Assembly: GCA_035771165.1 (NCBI GenBank)
Contig: JAWNZC010000468.1
Coordinates: forward strand, 434,501 to 498,500
Direction of reading: 5' to 3'
From: Paragorgia papillata
Lineage: Eukaryota > Cnidaria > Anthozoa > Scleralcyonacea > Coralliidae
Length of the DNA: 64,000 nucleotides
The stretch's first letter is position 1. Each line of letters starts with the position of its first letter. This document shows, one piece after another, positions 12,763 to 24,598 of this stretch. The position numbers and the translations under genes were made by a program. The notes under the pieces were generated by a model, which saw only the letters and a program-made list of their open reading frames with translations, made no database searches and was not told the DNA's origin.

Positions 12763-14096
12763 ACTGTCTTGTCTTGTCTTGTCTTGCATTAATTGTCTTG
12801 TCTTGCATTAATTGTCTTGTCTTGTCTTGTCTTGTCTTGTCTTGTCTTGTCTTGTCTTGTCTTGTCTTGTCTTGTCTTGTCTTGTCTTGTCTTGTCTTGT
12901 CTTGCATTAATTGTCTTGTCTTGCATTAATTGTCTTGTCTTGCATTAATTGTCTTGTCTTGTCTTGTCTTGTCTTGTCTTGTCTTGTCTTGTCTTGTCTT
13001 GCATTAATTGTCTTGTCTTGTCTTGCATTAATTGTCTTGTCTTGTGCTTGTCTTGTCTTGTCTTGTCTTGCATTAATTGTCTTGTCTTGTCTTGTCTTGT
13101 CTTGCATTGTCTTGTCTTGTCTTGTCTTGTGTCTTGTGTCTTGTGTCTTGTGTCTTGTGTCTTGTGTCTTGTGTCTTGTGTCTTGTGTCTTGTGTCTTGT
13201 GTCTTGTGTCTTGTGTCTTGTGTCTTGTGTCTTGTGTCTTGTGTCTTGTGTCTTGTGTCTTGTGTCTTGTGTCTTGTGTCTTGTGTCTTGTGTCTTGTGT
13301 CTTGTGTCTTGTGTCTTGTGTCTTGTGTCTTGTGTCTTTTGTCTTTTGTCTTGTGTCTTGTGTCTTGTGTCTTTTGTCTTTTGTCTTTTGTCGTGTCTTG
13401 TGTCTTGTCTTGTGTCTTGTCTTGCGTTAATTGTCTTGTCTTGTGTCTTGTCTTGCGTTAATTGTCTTGTCTTGTCTTGTGTCTTGTCTTGCGTTAATTG
13501 TCTTGTCTTGTCTTGTGTCTTGTCTTGCGTTAATTGTCTTGTCTTGTCTTGTGTCTTGTCTTGCGTTAATTGTCTTGTCTTGTCTTGTGTCTTGTCTTGC
13601 GTTAATTGTCTTGTCTTGTCTTGTCTTGTGTCTTGTCTTGCGTTAATTGTCTTGTCTTGTGTCTTGTCTTGCGTTAATTGTCTTGTGTCTTGTCTTGCGT
13701 TAATTGTCTTGTCTTGTGTCTTGTCTTGCGTTAATTGTCTTGTCTTGTCTTGTGTCTTGTCTTGCGTTAATTGTCTTGTCTTGTGTCTTGTGTCTTGTCT
13801 TGCGTTAATTGTCTTGTCTTGTGTGTTGTCTTGCGTTAATTGTCTTGTCTTGTATGTTGTCTTGCGTTAATTGTCTAATTGCGTGTTGTCTTGCGTCTTG
13901 CGTCTTGTCTTCCGGCTTGCGTCTTGTCTTCCGGCTTGCGTCTTGTCTTCCGGCTTGCGTCTTGTCTTGCATTAATTGTCTTGTGTCTTGTTTCTTGTCT
14001 TGCATTAATTGTCTTGCATTAATTGTCTTGCGTCTTGTCTTGTGTCTTGCGTCTTGTCTTGCGTCACTCTTGTCTTGTGTCTTGTCTCGCGTCTTC
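12763..14096. repeat. (TCTTG)n satellite with higher-order variants
   Basis: About 1.3 kb of TCTTG units arranged in zones: pure TCTTG; TCTTG plus CATTAAT spacers; TCTTGTG 7-mers (about 13,125-13,395); GCGTTAATTGTCTTGTCTTG composites (about 13,420-13,880); and TCTTCCGGCTTGCG variants. The zoning indicates successive unequal-crossover expansions. The 319-aa and similar open frames (LVSCVLC repeats) are artefacts. It begins 8 bp after the right duplication of the fold-back element. Confidence 0.95.
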
Positions 14097-14961
14097 TCTC
14101 AGAAGGGAAATAAGTTTTGGGAAGTCAGCAGTAACATCAGTCCCCGGACAATTAAAAAAACAACATTTTACGTATATTAAACGTACAGTATGAGAAATGT
14201 CTTACCATTATCATTGATTGGTATATTTGTGCTATAAAATTTTTTTCCCGCTGCCTGAAAGCGCGCATAATTTTATTTTAAGGGTCCGGGAGGTGTTTCA
14301 TTTTGTTCAAGTTTTGTTGAATGTCGCCCGCTTGTATATTATTGCTATACTGTATAAAAACCAGGCCTAGAATTATCTCTTAGGCTTATATCTTTCGTCC
14401 GCTGGGCTGAATCAGGGCTTTGTAATGGCCAGTGGCGGCTGTCTTACTTCTGACATTCTAAAATCTGGAAATTGACAACTCATTTTAATCAATTTCCACT
14501 TCATCGAATCATCAAATAGTAGTTCATATGTTAATTTACAACAATTACCGTATATACTGTAATCGCAGCGCTGGGTCTAGACGTTTGTAAGACTTGAACA
14601 GTCAACCAGATACATACTCTGTACTGACTTAGTATTCAAGGCAAAGAGGCAGTACTATAGTTCCTGTTAATCATGACAATCTCATTGTTGATTTCTAATT
14701 ACAGATTGGAAAGGTCATTATAAGCTATCGTTACCAAAAAGGCTGAGAGATAATAAAAACCATCCTAGAAAATGAGAAGAATGATGTTAGTATGTCAGAG
14801 TCTCGCATTCAAGCCTAAACAAAGCATTCAATGAAAAAAGAGTGTGGCATTGGATTTTACAGTTGATTCCATCAAGTAGAAAGCGCTCGTGAACTTTTTA
14901 GACCAGGTCAGCCAGTTATTATAAAATATAAATGCTTAAATGATTGCTCTACATGGTAGAA
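14097..14961. other. No gene recognised
   Basis: AT-rich sequence between the TCTTG satellite and the next transposon. I see no exon-like ORF, tRNA or repeat unit. Confidence 0.4.
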
Positions 14962-16324
14962 GGGATTACCCAACCTCGTACCCAGGGTTTTTCTCTGCGC
15001 CCGCTGGAGAAAAGACCCTGGTAGGAGCTGCTGACGATTTGCTGACGTTGCACCGAGCAAAAAATTTAATACGGGAGGGGATGTTCTTTTTGTTATTTTG
15101 GTGAGTTCTGTTGTCTACGCCGGCTAATCTAGTTGTTATTTAAAATAAAGACTGAAATGTTTCTACCTGGTTGTCGCTTATCATTGCAAATACTTACTGG
15201 TCAATAATTACTTGTTTAAAATGGAGACATCAATTGAAGATTACTCATATTGGAGATTTCATGCCTAAAACATTGTCTTGGCTAGCTAAAAATTCTATCT
15301 TCGATTTATCGCTTTGGAATTTTAAATCAGGTTAGTTTTCGCACTTTATTTTTTACAAAAGCAGTGGCAGATCGATCAAACAGTTCGAAGTCTGGCATCT
15401 TCATTTGGTACCAAGTATAGAGCATTGTTTTCAATTTAAAACCAGTATAACGCCAATGCATGGATATTGTATTAAATAAAAACTTAAGTTATCTGCCATT
15501 TTTTGAATTCACTACATGCAATGTTTGGCCTAACCTTATATATGACCTTTCAGTCAGCAATATAGCGATTATTTGTAATTAAGTGATTGTAAGTTAAGTT
15601 TTGTCGAAGAAGTATGCAGAAGAGTTTTTCAGTTCTGTTTTAAACGTTTGTACGTGTCGTTTCAATAACATTTCTTACAAAATTCTAAGCCTCAAATGCC
15701 AAGATATAATTACACAGTAAAACCAACTGCTTTTTTGTATAATTTTAATGATATCTGCAATTCAAGAAGGGGAGAGAGAAATTTGGAGTCGGAAACATGA
15801 ATTAACTAATAAACAGATAGTTTATATTGTGTCGAGTTTCAGGAGTTTTTCATTTTTGATGAGTTTTGTCGGTTATTGTCGGGGAAGGATAGAGGGTTTT
15901 ACTTTTGTCAAAATCGGTCGCAAAAACATATGAAAACGAAACATATGAAAGAACAACAGCCCATTTTTTTATACGTACCTTTTTGTCACGTTGGTTTTTG
16001 GTTGAAGTAAATAAAGGTCCCATTTCTATCTTTTTTAAATGCCGTTGAGGAGTGGAAGTACTGCATCTTTTAACTCTAGTAAAAGTGCATGGCTTGGCTT
16101 TCAGAAATAACATACTTGAAGGTCTCGAAACTGCATGTAAAGTCGCCTTTCACAAGCTCTGCAGTCCAAACGTGGAAGTGAGTCGACATTGGGAATTGAA
16201 GCACAGTATATATCTTCCGCGGCCGATAAGATCTTGTTCTTTATTTTGAATAATACCATGATCGCCTCGGATTCTTTTGTTCTCCGAGGGAATGTAAACC
16301 TCGTATCAAGAGGGAAATTTATCC

Positions 16325-16510
16325 TTTGTCTTCTAATTTTCCCGTGCATGTTGATGAGGGAAAATTAGAAGACAAAGAAATCCTTTGTCTTCTTCTAATT
16401 TTCCCGTGCATGTTGATGAGGGAAAATTAGAACACAAAGAAATCTTTTGTCTTCTTCTAAATTTCCCGCTTGCATATATTTTCCCTCATCAACATGCACG
16501 GGAAAATTAG
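16325..16510. repeat. Tandem palindromes built on CCCGTGCATGTTGATGAGGG
   Basis: Two near-identical units (16,325-16,384 and 16,385-16,446) each read as ...CTAATTTTCCCGTGCATG...GAGGGAAAATTAG..., an inverted repeat around a GTGCATGTTGATG centre. A third, partly inverted copy follows to about 16,510. The arms TTTGTCTTCTAATTTTCCC are shared. It probably arose by repeated fold-back or unequal exchange. Confidence 0.75.
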
Positions 16511-16611
16511 ATGCAACTTCTCTGATCAACCGTGTAAATTTCTTGTCGGTAAGATTCTCAAAGTTTTCCTCGGCGATCATAATATTACAAACTAATAACA
16601 TGACTTTTCGG

Positions 16612-16736
16612 GAAATTAGCGATTAAATTTCCCCTTTGCCTCGGGAAGATTTGTAAAACTCCTCGGGCCTGCGGCCCTCGGACTTCCACAAATCTTCCCT
16701 CGGCGGCGGGGAAATTTAATCACTAATTTCCCTCAA
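16612..16736. repeat. Palindromic MITE-like hairpin
   Basis: The outer arms are GGGAAATTAGCGATTAAATT and AATTTAATCACTAATTTCCC. The inner arms are CCTCGGGAAGATTTGT and ACAAATCTTCCCTCGG. The loop is GCCTGCGGC. It is a self-contained hairpin nested in the 14,971 element. Confidence 0.72.
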
Positions 16737-17454
16737 GTCATGTTATTACTTATAATAAATGTTTTTGAGTGTCGCACATCACAAACAGAACGACACAGGC
16801 GACAGCAATTTGTGTTTATATTTTGAGTTGCGTATATAGATTTTTCTTGGACTTTCTGGTACAGCTTTACTTAATGACATTGCTCAATACTGATATTATG
16901 TTTTTACATTCAATGGGAAATATCGCGAGTGATAATATTAATCATAAAAGTAGGAAAATGATGACGCTGACGCTAGCCGACTCCGAACACAATATTACTT
17001 TGCCTCCCCTCTCAGAAAAAAATAATTGTCACCGCCCAGAATATGGGTGGTGGCGTCAGCAGCTCCTACCAGGGTCTTCTCTCTCGCTAGAGTGAAAAAC
17101 CCTGGGTACGAGGTTGGGGATTACCCTGCATGATTGGGGCTAAAGGGATTATTCTTTGGCTCTTTGATGAAATCACGAGCCCCCAGTCGCAGTACGAAAA
17201 CTAATTAGGAACGAACGATATTTGGGCAGTTCGTAGCTTCATTGGCTGTGCACAAATCTATAATACGATTTATAGAGCACTGCAACACGCCGTACTCTGG
17301 GCCTCAATCGCAGGTCTCAAGGATAGCAAAATAACTTTTTTGAATAAATAAATTGAGTAAATATGATTTTTGTGCTTAGGTCACATGCAGTACTAGTCCT
17401 TATTTTGTTTTATTTTCCCATAATCGTTCAATTTTACAGTATAATAAGTTTAAC

Positions 17455-18366
17455 AAGACGCCTGCTTAGGCGTTCACTCGGGCTACTCATAGTAATGCAG
17501 CTTGGCATAGCCTATGCACGAAACAGCGTGCACATATTAAGCGTTTGTTAAAAAGTACAAAATTAATAACCTACAGTGCAATCTACAGTACTAGATTCGG
17601 TAGTAGGCTACCCAGTAAGCACTAAGCAGTGTATTTACTATATTACCTAAGGAACTATTAAAGTGCACACATGAGCTAGTGAAGCAGTTGAATCACATCG
17701 AGTTTATTTGGCGTAACTTTAGTCTTTATTAACACAAGAATACATAATCCAGGCAATAACAACGCAAATTACAAATATTAAAATTAACTCAATACATTTA
17801 AAGTTTCCCATTTAGCGTAAACTTGAGTCTCTTCAGCACGAAATGTCAACACAGCATATAATATAATTTTCAACGTTGTTTATGTCTCACTCATCTTGCA
17901 GATAGTTTCCAAGAGTCAACAGGTTATCAGATTGTGAGCACGAGTAATAGTTTTCGGTATTAAAATTCAATAAGTCATATAAATCGTTTATGTTTCTCTT
18001 GATCGAGACGGCGGAATATAACCCAGACCGAAATATAAATAGCTCAGCATCTATTAGTGTGGAATACCGCCACCAAGATCTGCAGTTGTAAGCGTAGTGA
18101 GCATATTTAACATTAACACAGTTGTCAGCCACATGACTGATCAATAACAGTGTTAAGTAAGTCACTTGTGATCTTCCACAAGCTTCGAACCAGGTCAACA
18201 ACTCATTCGATCGAGCAATAGCGACCAGAGAAGATGGCTCATGAAATATGAGCCACAACACGTGGTTTCGGCATGATGCAATAATTGCAATTTGTCGACC
18301 AGAAAAATAAAAATAATACAGAAACGCCACCGAAACCTAGACTCGGGCTACCACAGGTAGCCCGAG
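17455..18366. mobile_element. 912-bp insertion with hairpin ends; an empty-site paralogue is present in the window
   Basis: Flanks read ...AATAAGTTTAAC at the left (ending 17,454) and TAACCTTTTTT at the right (after 18,366), with TAAC on both sides. At 18,542-18,577 the uninterrupted sequence AATAAGTTTAACTAACCTTT exists as a diverged paralogue, so the insertion boundaries are directly visible. The left end AAGACGCCTGCTTAGGCG forms a small hairpin, and the right end GGGCTACCACAGGTAGCCC forms another. The 147-aa minus-strand ORF inside (17,887-18,330) matches nothing I know. The superfamily is undetermined. Confidence 0.68.
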
Positions 18367-18391
18367 TAACTAACCTTTTTTCCGCCCACCA

Positions 18392-18973
18392 ACTTGTGGG
18401 GACGGGATAATAAATTCTCCGTTGAAAACTTGTGGGGACAATGTATGCAAATAATATCCCTATTTTGTCACTTTTTGTTTTATCTACTATCTCATACCTT
18501 TTATATAGTTTTATTTTTCCGTAATCGTTTACTTTTACAGTATAATAAGTTTAACTAACCTTTAATTTTATCGCCCACAAACTTGTGGGGACCATGAATT
18601 CGCTGTTGAAAACTTGTGGGGACAATGTGTGTAAATGTGTGTGTAAACTTGTGGGGACCATATGTGTGTTTCTTCTTAAAATGCATTTGTTATGTCACGA
18701 CGTCCGCTTAATAATTTTTCTGGATCGCCAGGAGATCATAACCGATGAAAAACATAGTTCGAAATTTGGCACACTTTACACCCACTTGTGGGGACATCAG
18801 ATCACACACACAAAACCAACTTATGGGGACACCTAAGAAATTGTGCTATTTGTTATATTTTGTTCTTTTCAGGCTTTTTAAGGCATATTACTTGTGGGGA
18901 CAATAAAAATGTCCCCACAAGTTAATATGTCCCCATAAGTATGGTGTGTGAACAGACCCGTGTCCCCACAAGT
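18392..18973. repeat. Cluster of 11 copies of ACTTGTGGGGAC
   Basis: Plus-orientation copies start at 18392, 18428, 18581, 18612, 18647, 18784, 18819 (one change) and 18890. Inverted copies are at 18911, 18929 (one change) and 18962. Spacing is irregular (18-153 bp) and the sequence between copies is mostly unrelated, so this is not an ordinary tandem repeat. Clusters of a short motif in both orientations resemble subterminal transposase-binding arrays. The 83-aa ORF at 18,585-18,836 is incidental. Confidence 0.85.
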
Positions 18974-19070
18974 AAGCTTCCGCCAGCACATACATACATA
19001 TGATATATGTATATCCCGTTTAGGGTGAAACCTCTGGTAGCGAAGACTTTAAGGTAAAACTATACTTCAT

Positions 19071-19501
<431 letters not shown>

Positions 19502-19553
19502 GCTTAAAAACTGTTTGTTGCTACTTGGATATTGGATGAAACAGTTTTTAAGC
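19502..19553. repeat. Perfect 15-bp inverted repeat (hairpin)
   Basis: GCTTAAAAACTGTTT at 19,502-19,516 is matched by its exact complement at 19,539-19,553, with a 22-bp loop. It directly follows the TA tract, which is probably the remnant of a small TA-targeting insertion. Confidence 0.7.
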
Positions 19554-19800
19554 CATGTTATAAATTTGTAATTTTTAGTTTACCCAGTTTTGTCATGTAA
19601 TCCTGTTAAAAAGAACAATATTTGGTTATTCTGCTTTTATTTTGTAACGAAAGAATAACAAAACAGGATTAACTTAATTTGCAAATTGCTGCCTGTATTA
19701 TTATATGTTATCAAAACTCTATCTGTACGAAATGTACTAATTTTAATTAACGCATGTGTTCAAGTCACTTTAAAAGGTGCATCCAATTTGTGTACATAAA

Positions 19801-20082
19801 TATGCTTTTCCAAATGTGACAAAATATCAAGTCGTTCATGTTCTAGATCAAATCGCTCGTGTTTTATATCAAGTCACTCGTGTTTTATATCATGGTGCTC
19901 GTGTTTTATATCATGGTGCTCGTGTTTTATATCAAGCAGTTTTGTATGTTACATCAAGTCGCTCGTACGTACAACAAATTTTACACTCGTTACATGTCAA
20001 GATCTCAGCTTGTTTGACACCAAGTTTTATGTTCGTGTTATACATCAAGAAAGGAGAGGATAACTTTTGATCAGCATGAAAG
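19801..20082 (+). repeat. Element 1 left terminal inverted repeat with 21-bp subrepeats
   Basis: Inside the repeat, a 21-bp unit ending CTCGTGTTTTATATC occurs four times in a row (about 19,850-19,935), with degenerate units on both sides. The inverted partner at 42,277-42,558 keeps the same array. Because 21 is a multiple of 3, the array stays open and produces a 97-aa ORF (RVLYHGA repeats). This ORF is an artefact; the array probably provides transposase-binding sites. Confidence 0.88.
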
Positions 20083-20132
20083 GAAATTCGTACCCACTCT
20101 TCCCACTTCCCAGAAAAACTGAAGTTTCCAAA

Positions 20133-22779
20133 ATGGCCGCGAGTAACCGGTTCTATATCCCCAATCTCGAAGAATTCTTCAATGATTTCCTTCAGTTAAT
20201 CCAACAATGTACTAATTGCTTACGGGAAAACGGTGGATTGGCTGAATTTCTTGGTAGGCGTCTAGAGGAATATCAACGTTCGCTGCGCGTGATGTATGGC
20301 AGACTCCGGGATTTTCGTAACAACTCACCTGAACTTCTGAATGATTTTGAACAATTACTGAACGTTGTTAGTCATATTAAAGGGAACTTGGAATCACTTT
20401 ATAGCGACGATTTTTGCGAGGAATTCCCGGTGAATAATGCACTTTGCACGACTGCAAATCATGGCTTTGTTGGAAGACCTCGCTATGAACTCACTCAAGA
20501 TCAGATACAAATTTTGAGGGACGAGTTAGGATTTAGATGGGTAGACATTGCTGCAATTTTGGGAGTATCGCCCAGAACTTTGAACCGTCGTCGTCGCGAA
20601 TTCAGTATGCCAGTCGGACAAGATTACAATTTTTCAACTATAAGTGCTGAAGAACTTGACAGAGTTGTTCGTGAAATATTAACATTGACACCACAGTCAG
20701 GCCTTGGCCTTGTCAGAGGAGCATTGAGATCTAGAGGTTTACGGGTGCAAAGACGACGTGTTATTGAGACTCTACAGAGACTTGATCCAGTAACATCGGC
20801 ACTTCGTCAATCCAGAACTATTATAAGGCGGACATACAGAGTTCCTGGACCAAACTCGTTATGGTATGTATAAAATTACTACCAAGCCATTAAATATAAA
20901 GTACTTTGTTTCAAGGGTATGCAAGGGTGATCTTTTGTAATCTCATTGTGATTTGTGAGCTTGTGATTATGAAGGTTCTAGGTGAAAGAAAATTTCGACC
21001 AGTAGGCATATTTGTATGCATGTACACAGCGTATACACTAATTTTGCAGGATCACAGGTTCAAATGCCTGCTGAAAAGCTTTTGTGTTGCATTTTCATGA
21101 CATGTCCCAGTTGCGTCATAAGGCCATTTGCACGATTTATGTTAAGAACTCAGTACTTGGTGTAGTAATTAACCCACTATCATGTATTGTGATTGGTTTA
21201 TTAGCGTGAGTAAACACGCTGTTCTCTCTGTTACTCTCTCTCTTCAATCTGTTCTTTGTGTTATCAAGTTATGTTATGTTCAATAAAGATGGGTTAAACC
21301 CGTTCGACTAGTTCCTCATTTCAAAAATTTACCTGCTTGGCCAGTTTCTTCTTCAGGCTACTGTACTTTGCTCATGCGCGATGGTACAAGCAAAAGCAAA
21401 AACATGATTTACTGCTCTTTTCTAAGTTTTGATTTCTAACAGATAACTGATGATAAAAAAAAATAAATCCAGGGTGAATGAATTTTTTGGGGTGGGCAGT
21501 GATGAAAAAAACAATTTGGTTGGCAACAGAGTGGTCAGTAACACAGGATGAAAAATCTGATGTTCAGCTATTGCAAAAGTGCAATGGCCCTCAATGCACA
21601 AAATTAGCTAGCAGGGCAAACATAGGTGCATATTTCATGATAAATATTGCATAGATTTGCAACAAATTAGTGTTAAAGGTCTCAGAAACTCCAATTTCAC
21701 ATTTCTTTACTACTGTGAAAATTATGCAAAGTTTGCTACAAAGTCCATTTTGAAGTTGGCAACTATGATGATAAGGTTGCGATTAGCCAAATGAATGAAA
21801 ATGGATTATGAAATAATCAGAAATCACAAGTTCTTTACAGCAAGGTTGTGCGACCTTCAGAATTTTCCAACACTCTGTAACACAAGGCAGTAAAGTAATA
21901 TGAAATCAACTGTAATTATTATGGCAGTATAAACAGTTAATGATTTTATTATCTTGTTGTAGGCATATTGATGGTGATCATAAATTGATCGAGCCATATC
22001 GATTCGTTATCCATGGCGGTATTGATGGTTATTCGAGGCTGATTGTATGTTTACGAGCATCAACTAATAATAAAGCCAATACTGTGTTTGGACTATTTCA
22101 AGAAGCCATTACAAGATATAACATTCCATCACGAGTAAGAAGTGATAAAGGTTTAGAAAATATGGAAGTTGGAAGGTTCATGATTCAAGCACGAGGATCA
22201 AACAGGGGCAGTATTGTAACGGGAAGTTCTGTCCACAACCAGAGGATAGAGCGACTATGGCGAAAAGTTAACAGGGTAACTGTCAGCAGATTCAGAAATA
22301 TATTTCTGTTTTTAGAGCAAAGTAATGTTTTCATCTGTACAGATGAGATTCACCTCTATTGTTTGCACTTAGTATACTTACCATTAATAAACCAGGCTCT
22401 TACTGAATTAGCACAACAATGGAATGACCATCCAGTTACAACTGAGTGCTGTTATTCTCCACGGCAAATGTGGGTACAAGGGATGCTGCAATTAAGGCAT
22501 AGCAACTTGACTGCAGTGCGAAATGTTATTGATGATAGTGAGCATCTGAATCCTGAAGAATATGGAGTAGAGGAAGAAGGTCCTGTTCCTATGTTAGAGA
22601 ATGAGGGATCTGTTGTCGTTCCTCAAAACCCATTACATATTTCAGATAATGATCTGGCAACCCTTCAAGAAACAGTTGCTGCTGTTCCATCCGAGAATAA
22701 TGGAATTATGCGTTACATGGTTGCACTAGCTACAATCACACAAATTCTTGAGGCTGATACAGCAAATGTTACAAACTAA
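20133..22779 (+). CDS. Element 1 DDE integrase/transposase (2 exons, intact)
   Basis: Exon 1 is 20,133-20,863 and exon 2 is 21,963-22,779, with GT-AG borders; spliced length is 1,548 nt, 515 aa. I chose ATG 20,133 (MAASNRFYIPN) because the earlier in-frame ATGs lie in or next to the terminal repeat. The N-terminal ~115 residues are helical and of unknown role. An HTH domain follows (GRPRYELTQDQ...DIAAILGVSPRTLNRRR), then an IS3/retroviral-type rve core: D247 in HIDGDHKL, D305 in VRSDKG, E340 in [10 protein letters not shown] conserved C-terminal block (YLPLINQAL...WNDHP) and an acidic tail follow. It should bind the terminal repeats and carry out cut-and-paste strand transfer in the nucleus. 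All three acidic residues are present and I see no stop. The intron (20,864-21,962) lies inside the WH of the first motif, unlike elements 2 and 3. Confidence 0.88.
20864..21962 (+). other. Intron of the element 1 integrase gene
   Basis: GTATGTATAA donor and TTGTTGTAG acceptor. Around 21,155-21,315 there is a stretch containing TTCAATAAAGATGGGTT that resembles the end of an LTR with a polyadenylation signal, but no matching ends or duplication could be found. Nothing else is recognised. Confidence 0.6.
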
Positions 22780-23361
22780 GCAATTCAAACAAGTAAAACA
22801 AAGTACTTGTAATAACAAACATTAACAATGTTTTAATTCCAAATACTGCAAACACTAAACTGCAAAACAAGGATCACACTTATAATTTTATGTGCTTAAT
22901 ATTCATAACTGGTACTGTTTGTCTCTAGTGTGCAGTAACCTACATTTTCCCAAACCCCACTTTTGCATAGGTGATGCTTCTGTGCATGTAATCTTTGAAT
23001 TGACTGAAGCTTGCATGAATGGTAGGGATTGAAATGGTCAAACAACATGTGCTTGCTTCTGCCATCACTTTTGAATCGCAATCCTCGAGGTAATCGACAT
23101 GCAATTTAGTTTTGGCATCTGAAGGAAGGGAAGGATATCCTGTCCAAAACATGAGAAGATCATTTAATGTTTCTTCATCTTTTCCTTCTGTAAAGAAAAA
23201 TATTTTCAACAATTAAGAAAATGTCCTATGGTCCAAGTCACTAAGATATTACAACCATTGGGGATAAGTTAAATTTTATGATTGACCAAGTTTTATCATT
23301 TTGTTGTGGAGGATTACTAAAAAGGCTATAGCCCAATTTAATCACATGGGATCAGAGGACC

Positions 23362-23710
23362 TAGAGCTGTGCCCGATTAATCGATTGATCGATTAATCGA
23401 CTCTTTTTCGGCAATCGATTAATCGTTAACAGCAATCGAATCATCGACAAAAGTCAACAGCATGATACTAAAATGAGTTTTTGTTAAAAAGTTGTGGAAA
23501 TATGAGATGGCATTGTGACATTCGCCCTGTTAAAAACAGCTATATTGCGTATCAAATATCGAACGCGACTTGTTTCTTAAAAGCACACCTTTATTTGAAG
23601 GGACAAACAATGGCAACACGTGTTGATTTTTTAATACGATTAATCGATTATTAATCGATTGTTATCAACGATTAATCGATTACGAATATGGACCGATGGG
23701 CACAGCTCTA
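23362..23710. mobile_element. hAT-like MITE, 349 bp, TAGAGCTGTGCCC ends
   Basis: Terminal repeats are TAGAGCTGTGCCC and GGGCACAGCTCTA, each followed inward by repeated ATTAATCGATT motifs. AGAGGACC flanks both sides (23,354-23,361 and 23,711-23,718), an 8-bp duplication typical of hAT. It has no coding capacity. It sits in the intron upstream of the element 1 C-lobe exon. Confidence 0.9.
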
Positions 23711-24407
23711 AGAGGACCTAAGATTTAACAAGACATACATACATGTACAACTACAAGTCAACCAAGTCTTTCAAGTCACTTTGTGATTTTGAGTTACATA
23801 GCACTTATGCTCTGACTACAATTTTGTCTCTAATTTCTTTTAATTAATGGTTTTTAGGGTTTTTCCCCCCCGACATTTGTAGACCCTTGACCCTCAAATT
23901 TTACCCTTGACCCTCAACACCTACTGTACCTTCAACTTGTACAGTAGTTATGTTTTTTTGAGGGTTGTGTCCCATTTACTATATATACTGAATATTACTT
24001 AATACGTATCATTTAACATACGCCCATATCAAATCTACACTGTGCCTTCAACCGTCGTGACCTCTGCAAGCTAACGACAAACACAGCAAGATGCGCTTTT
24101 TGGCCTAAGGCTATATACCTCATACTATGCAAATTTATATTCATCTACATTATATAACCCCAGTGTTTGTCCAATTACCTACATCTCATTCAAAAAATGA
24201 GTGTAAGGTTGTTGGAAACTTGCTTACATGGACCTGGAGTTAATTGTTACATGGATTGGAGTTAATGTGTTAAAAGTTTGGGTTTGGTAGTACAGGTATT
24301 TTCTGACTTCTATATAAATGGACCAGTCTGTCATGGGAGTGTGACAACTACTAGTTGGAGTGTTTAAATCCTTGAATGTTTGCATGATGACAACAATAAC
24401 AATTCAA

Positions 24408-24598
24408 AGTTAATTTGTGGGAACACCATATTTATTATTTCTTGCTAATATTTCGACCTGTTGACTCAGGCCTTCATCAGAGCAATCAGATTCTACATAT
24501 ATAATCATAATAATATCTGATTGCTCTGACAAAGGCCTGAGTCAACAGGTCAAAAGCTTAGCAAGAAATAATAAATGTGGTGTTTCCACAAATTAACT
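24408..24598. mobile_element. Palindromic MITE, ~84-bp arms
   Basis: AGTTAATTTGTGG...CTCAGGCCTT...CAATCAGAT is mirrored by ATCTGATTG...AAGGCCTGAG...CCACAAATTAACT, with a short AT-rich centre. The arms differ at a handful of positions. No target duplication was found. It lies just downstream (in minus-strand sense) of a HECT exon of element 1. Confidence 0.8.

Larger units (their letters stand above)
14971..17116. mobile_element. Non-autonomous DNA transposon, CAACCTCGTACCCAGGG ends, 9-bp duplication (MULE-like)
   Basis: The ends are inverted repeats of about 60-80 bp, beginning CAACCTCGTACCCAGGG and continuing AGACCCTGGTAGGAGCTGCTGACG. The left copy is 14,971 to about 15,035; the right copy is about 17,048-17,116. 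GGGATTACC flanks both ends (14,962-14,970 and 17,117-17,125); a 9-bp duplication points to the Mutator-like superfamily. No transposase ORF is visible in the 2.1 kb interior, which instead holds palindromes (16,325-16,510 and 16,612-16,736). Smaller relatives of the same terminal sequence occur at 8388-8452. Confidence 0.8.

Noticed and set aside
12911..13870. 319-aa ORF of LVSCVLC repeats and overlapping frames
   Set aside because: Pure translation of the TCTTG satellite; frames are open on both strands.
19777..20070. 97-aa ORF (with a 90-aa mirror at 42,289-42,561) as a possible gene
   Set aside because: It lies entirely in the element 1 terminal inverted repeat and stays open only because the subrepeat is 21 bp, a multiple of three.
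21155..21315. Solo LTR in the element 1 integrase intron
   Set aside because: AATAAA and TG-like starts are present, but no matching terminal motif or target duplication could be defined.
20133..22779. Integrases of elements 1-3 as retroviral or Ty3 fragments
   Set aside because: They have their own HTH N-terminus, introns and flanking TIRs, and no reverse transcriptase or HHCC zinc finger; they are clearly different from the Ty3 integrase at 58.2-60.8 kb.
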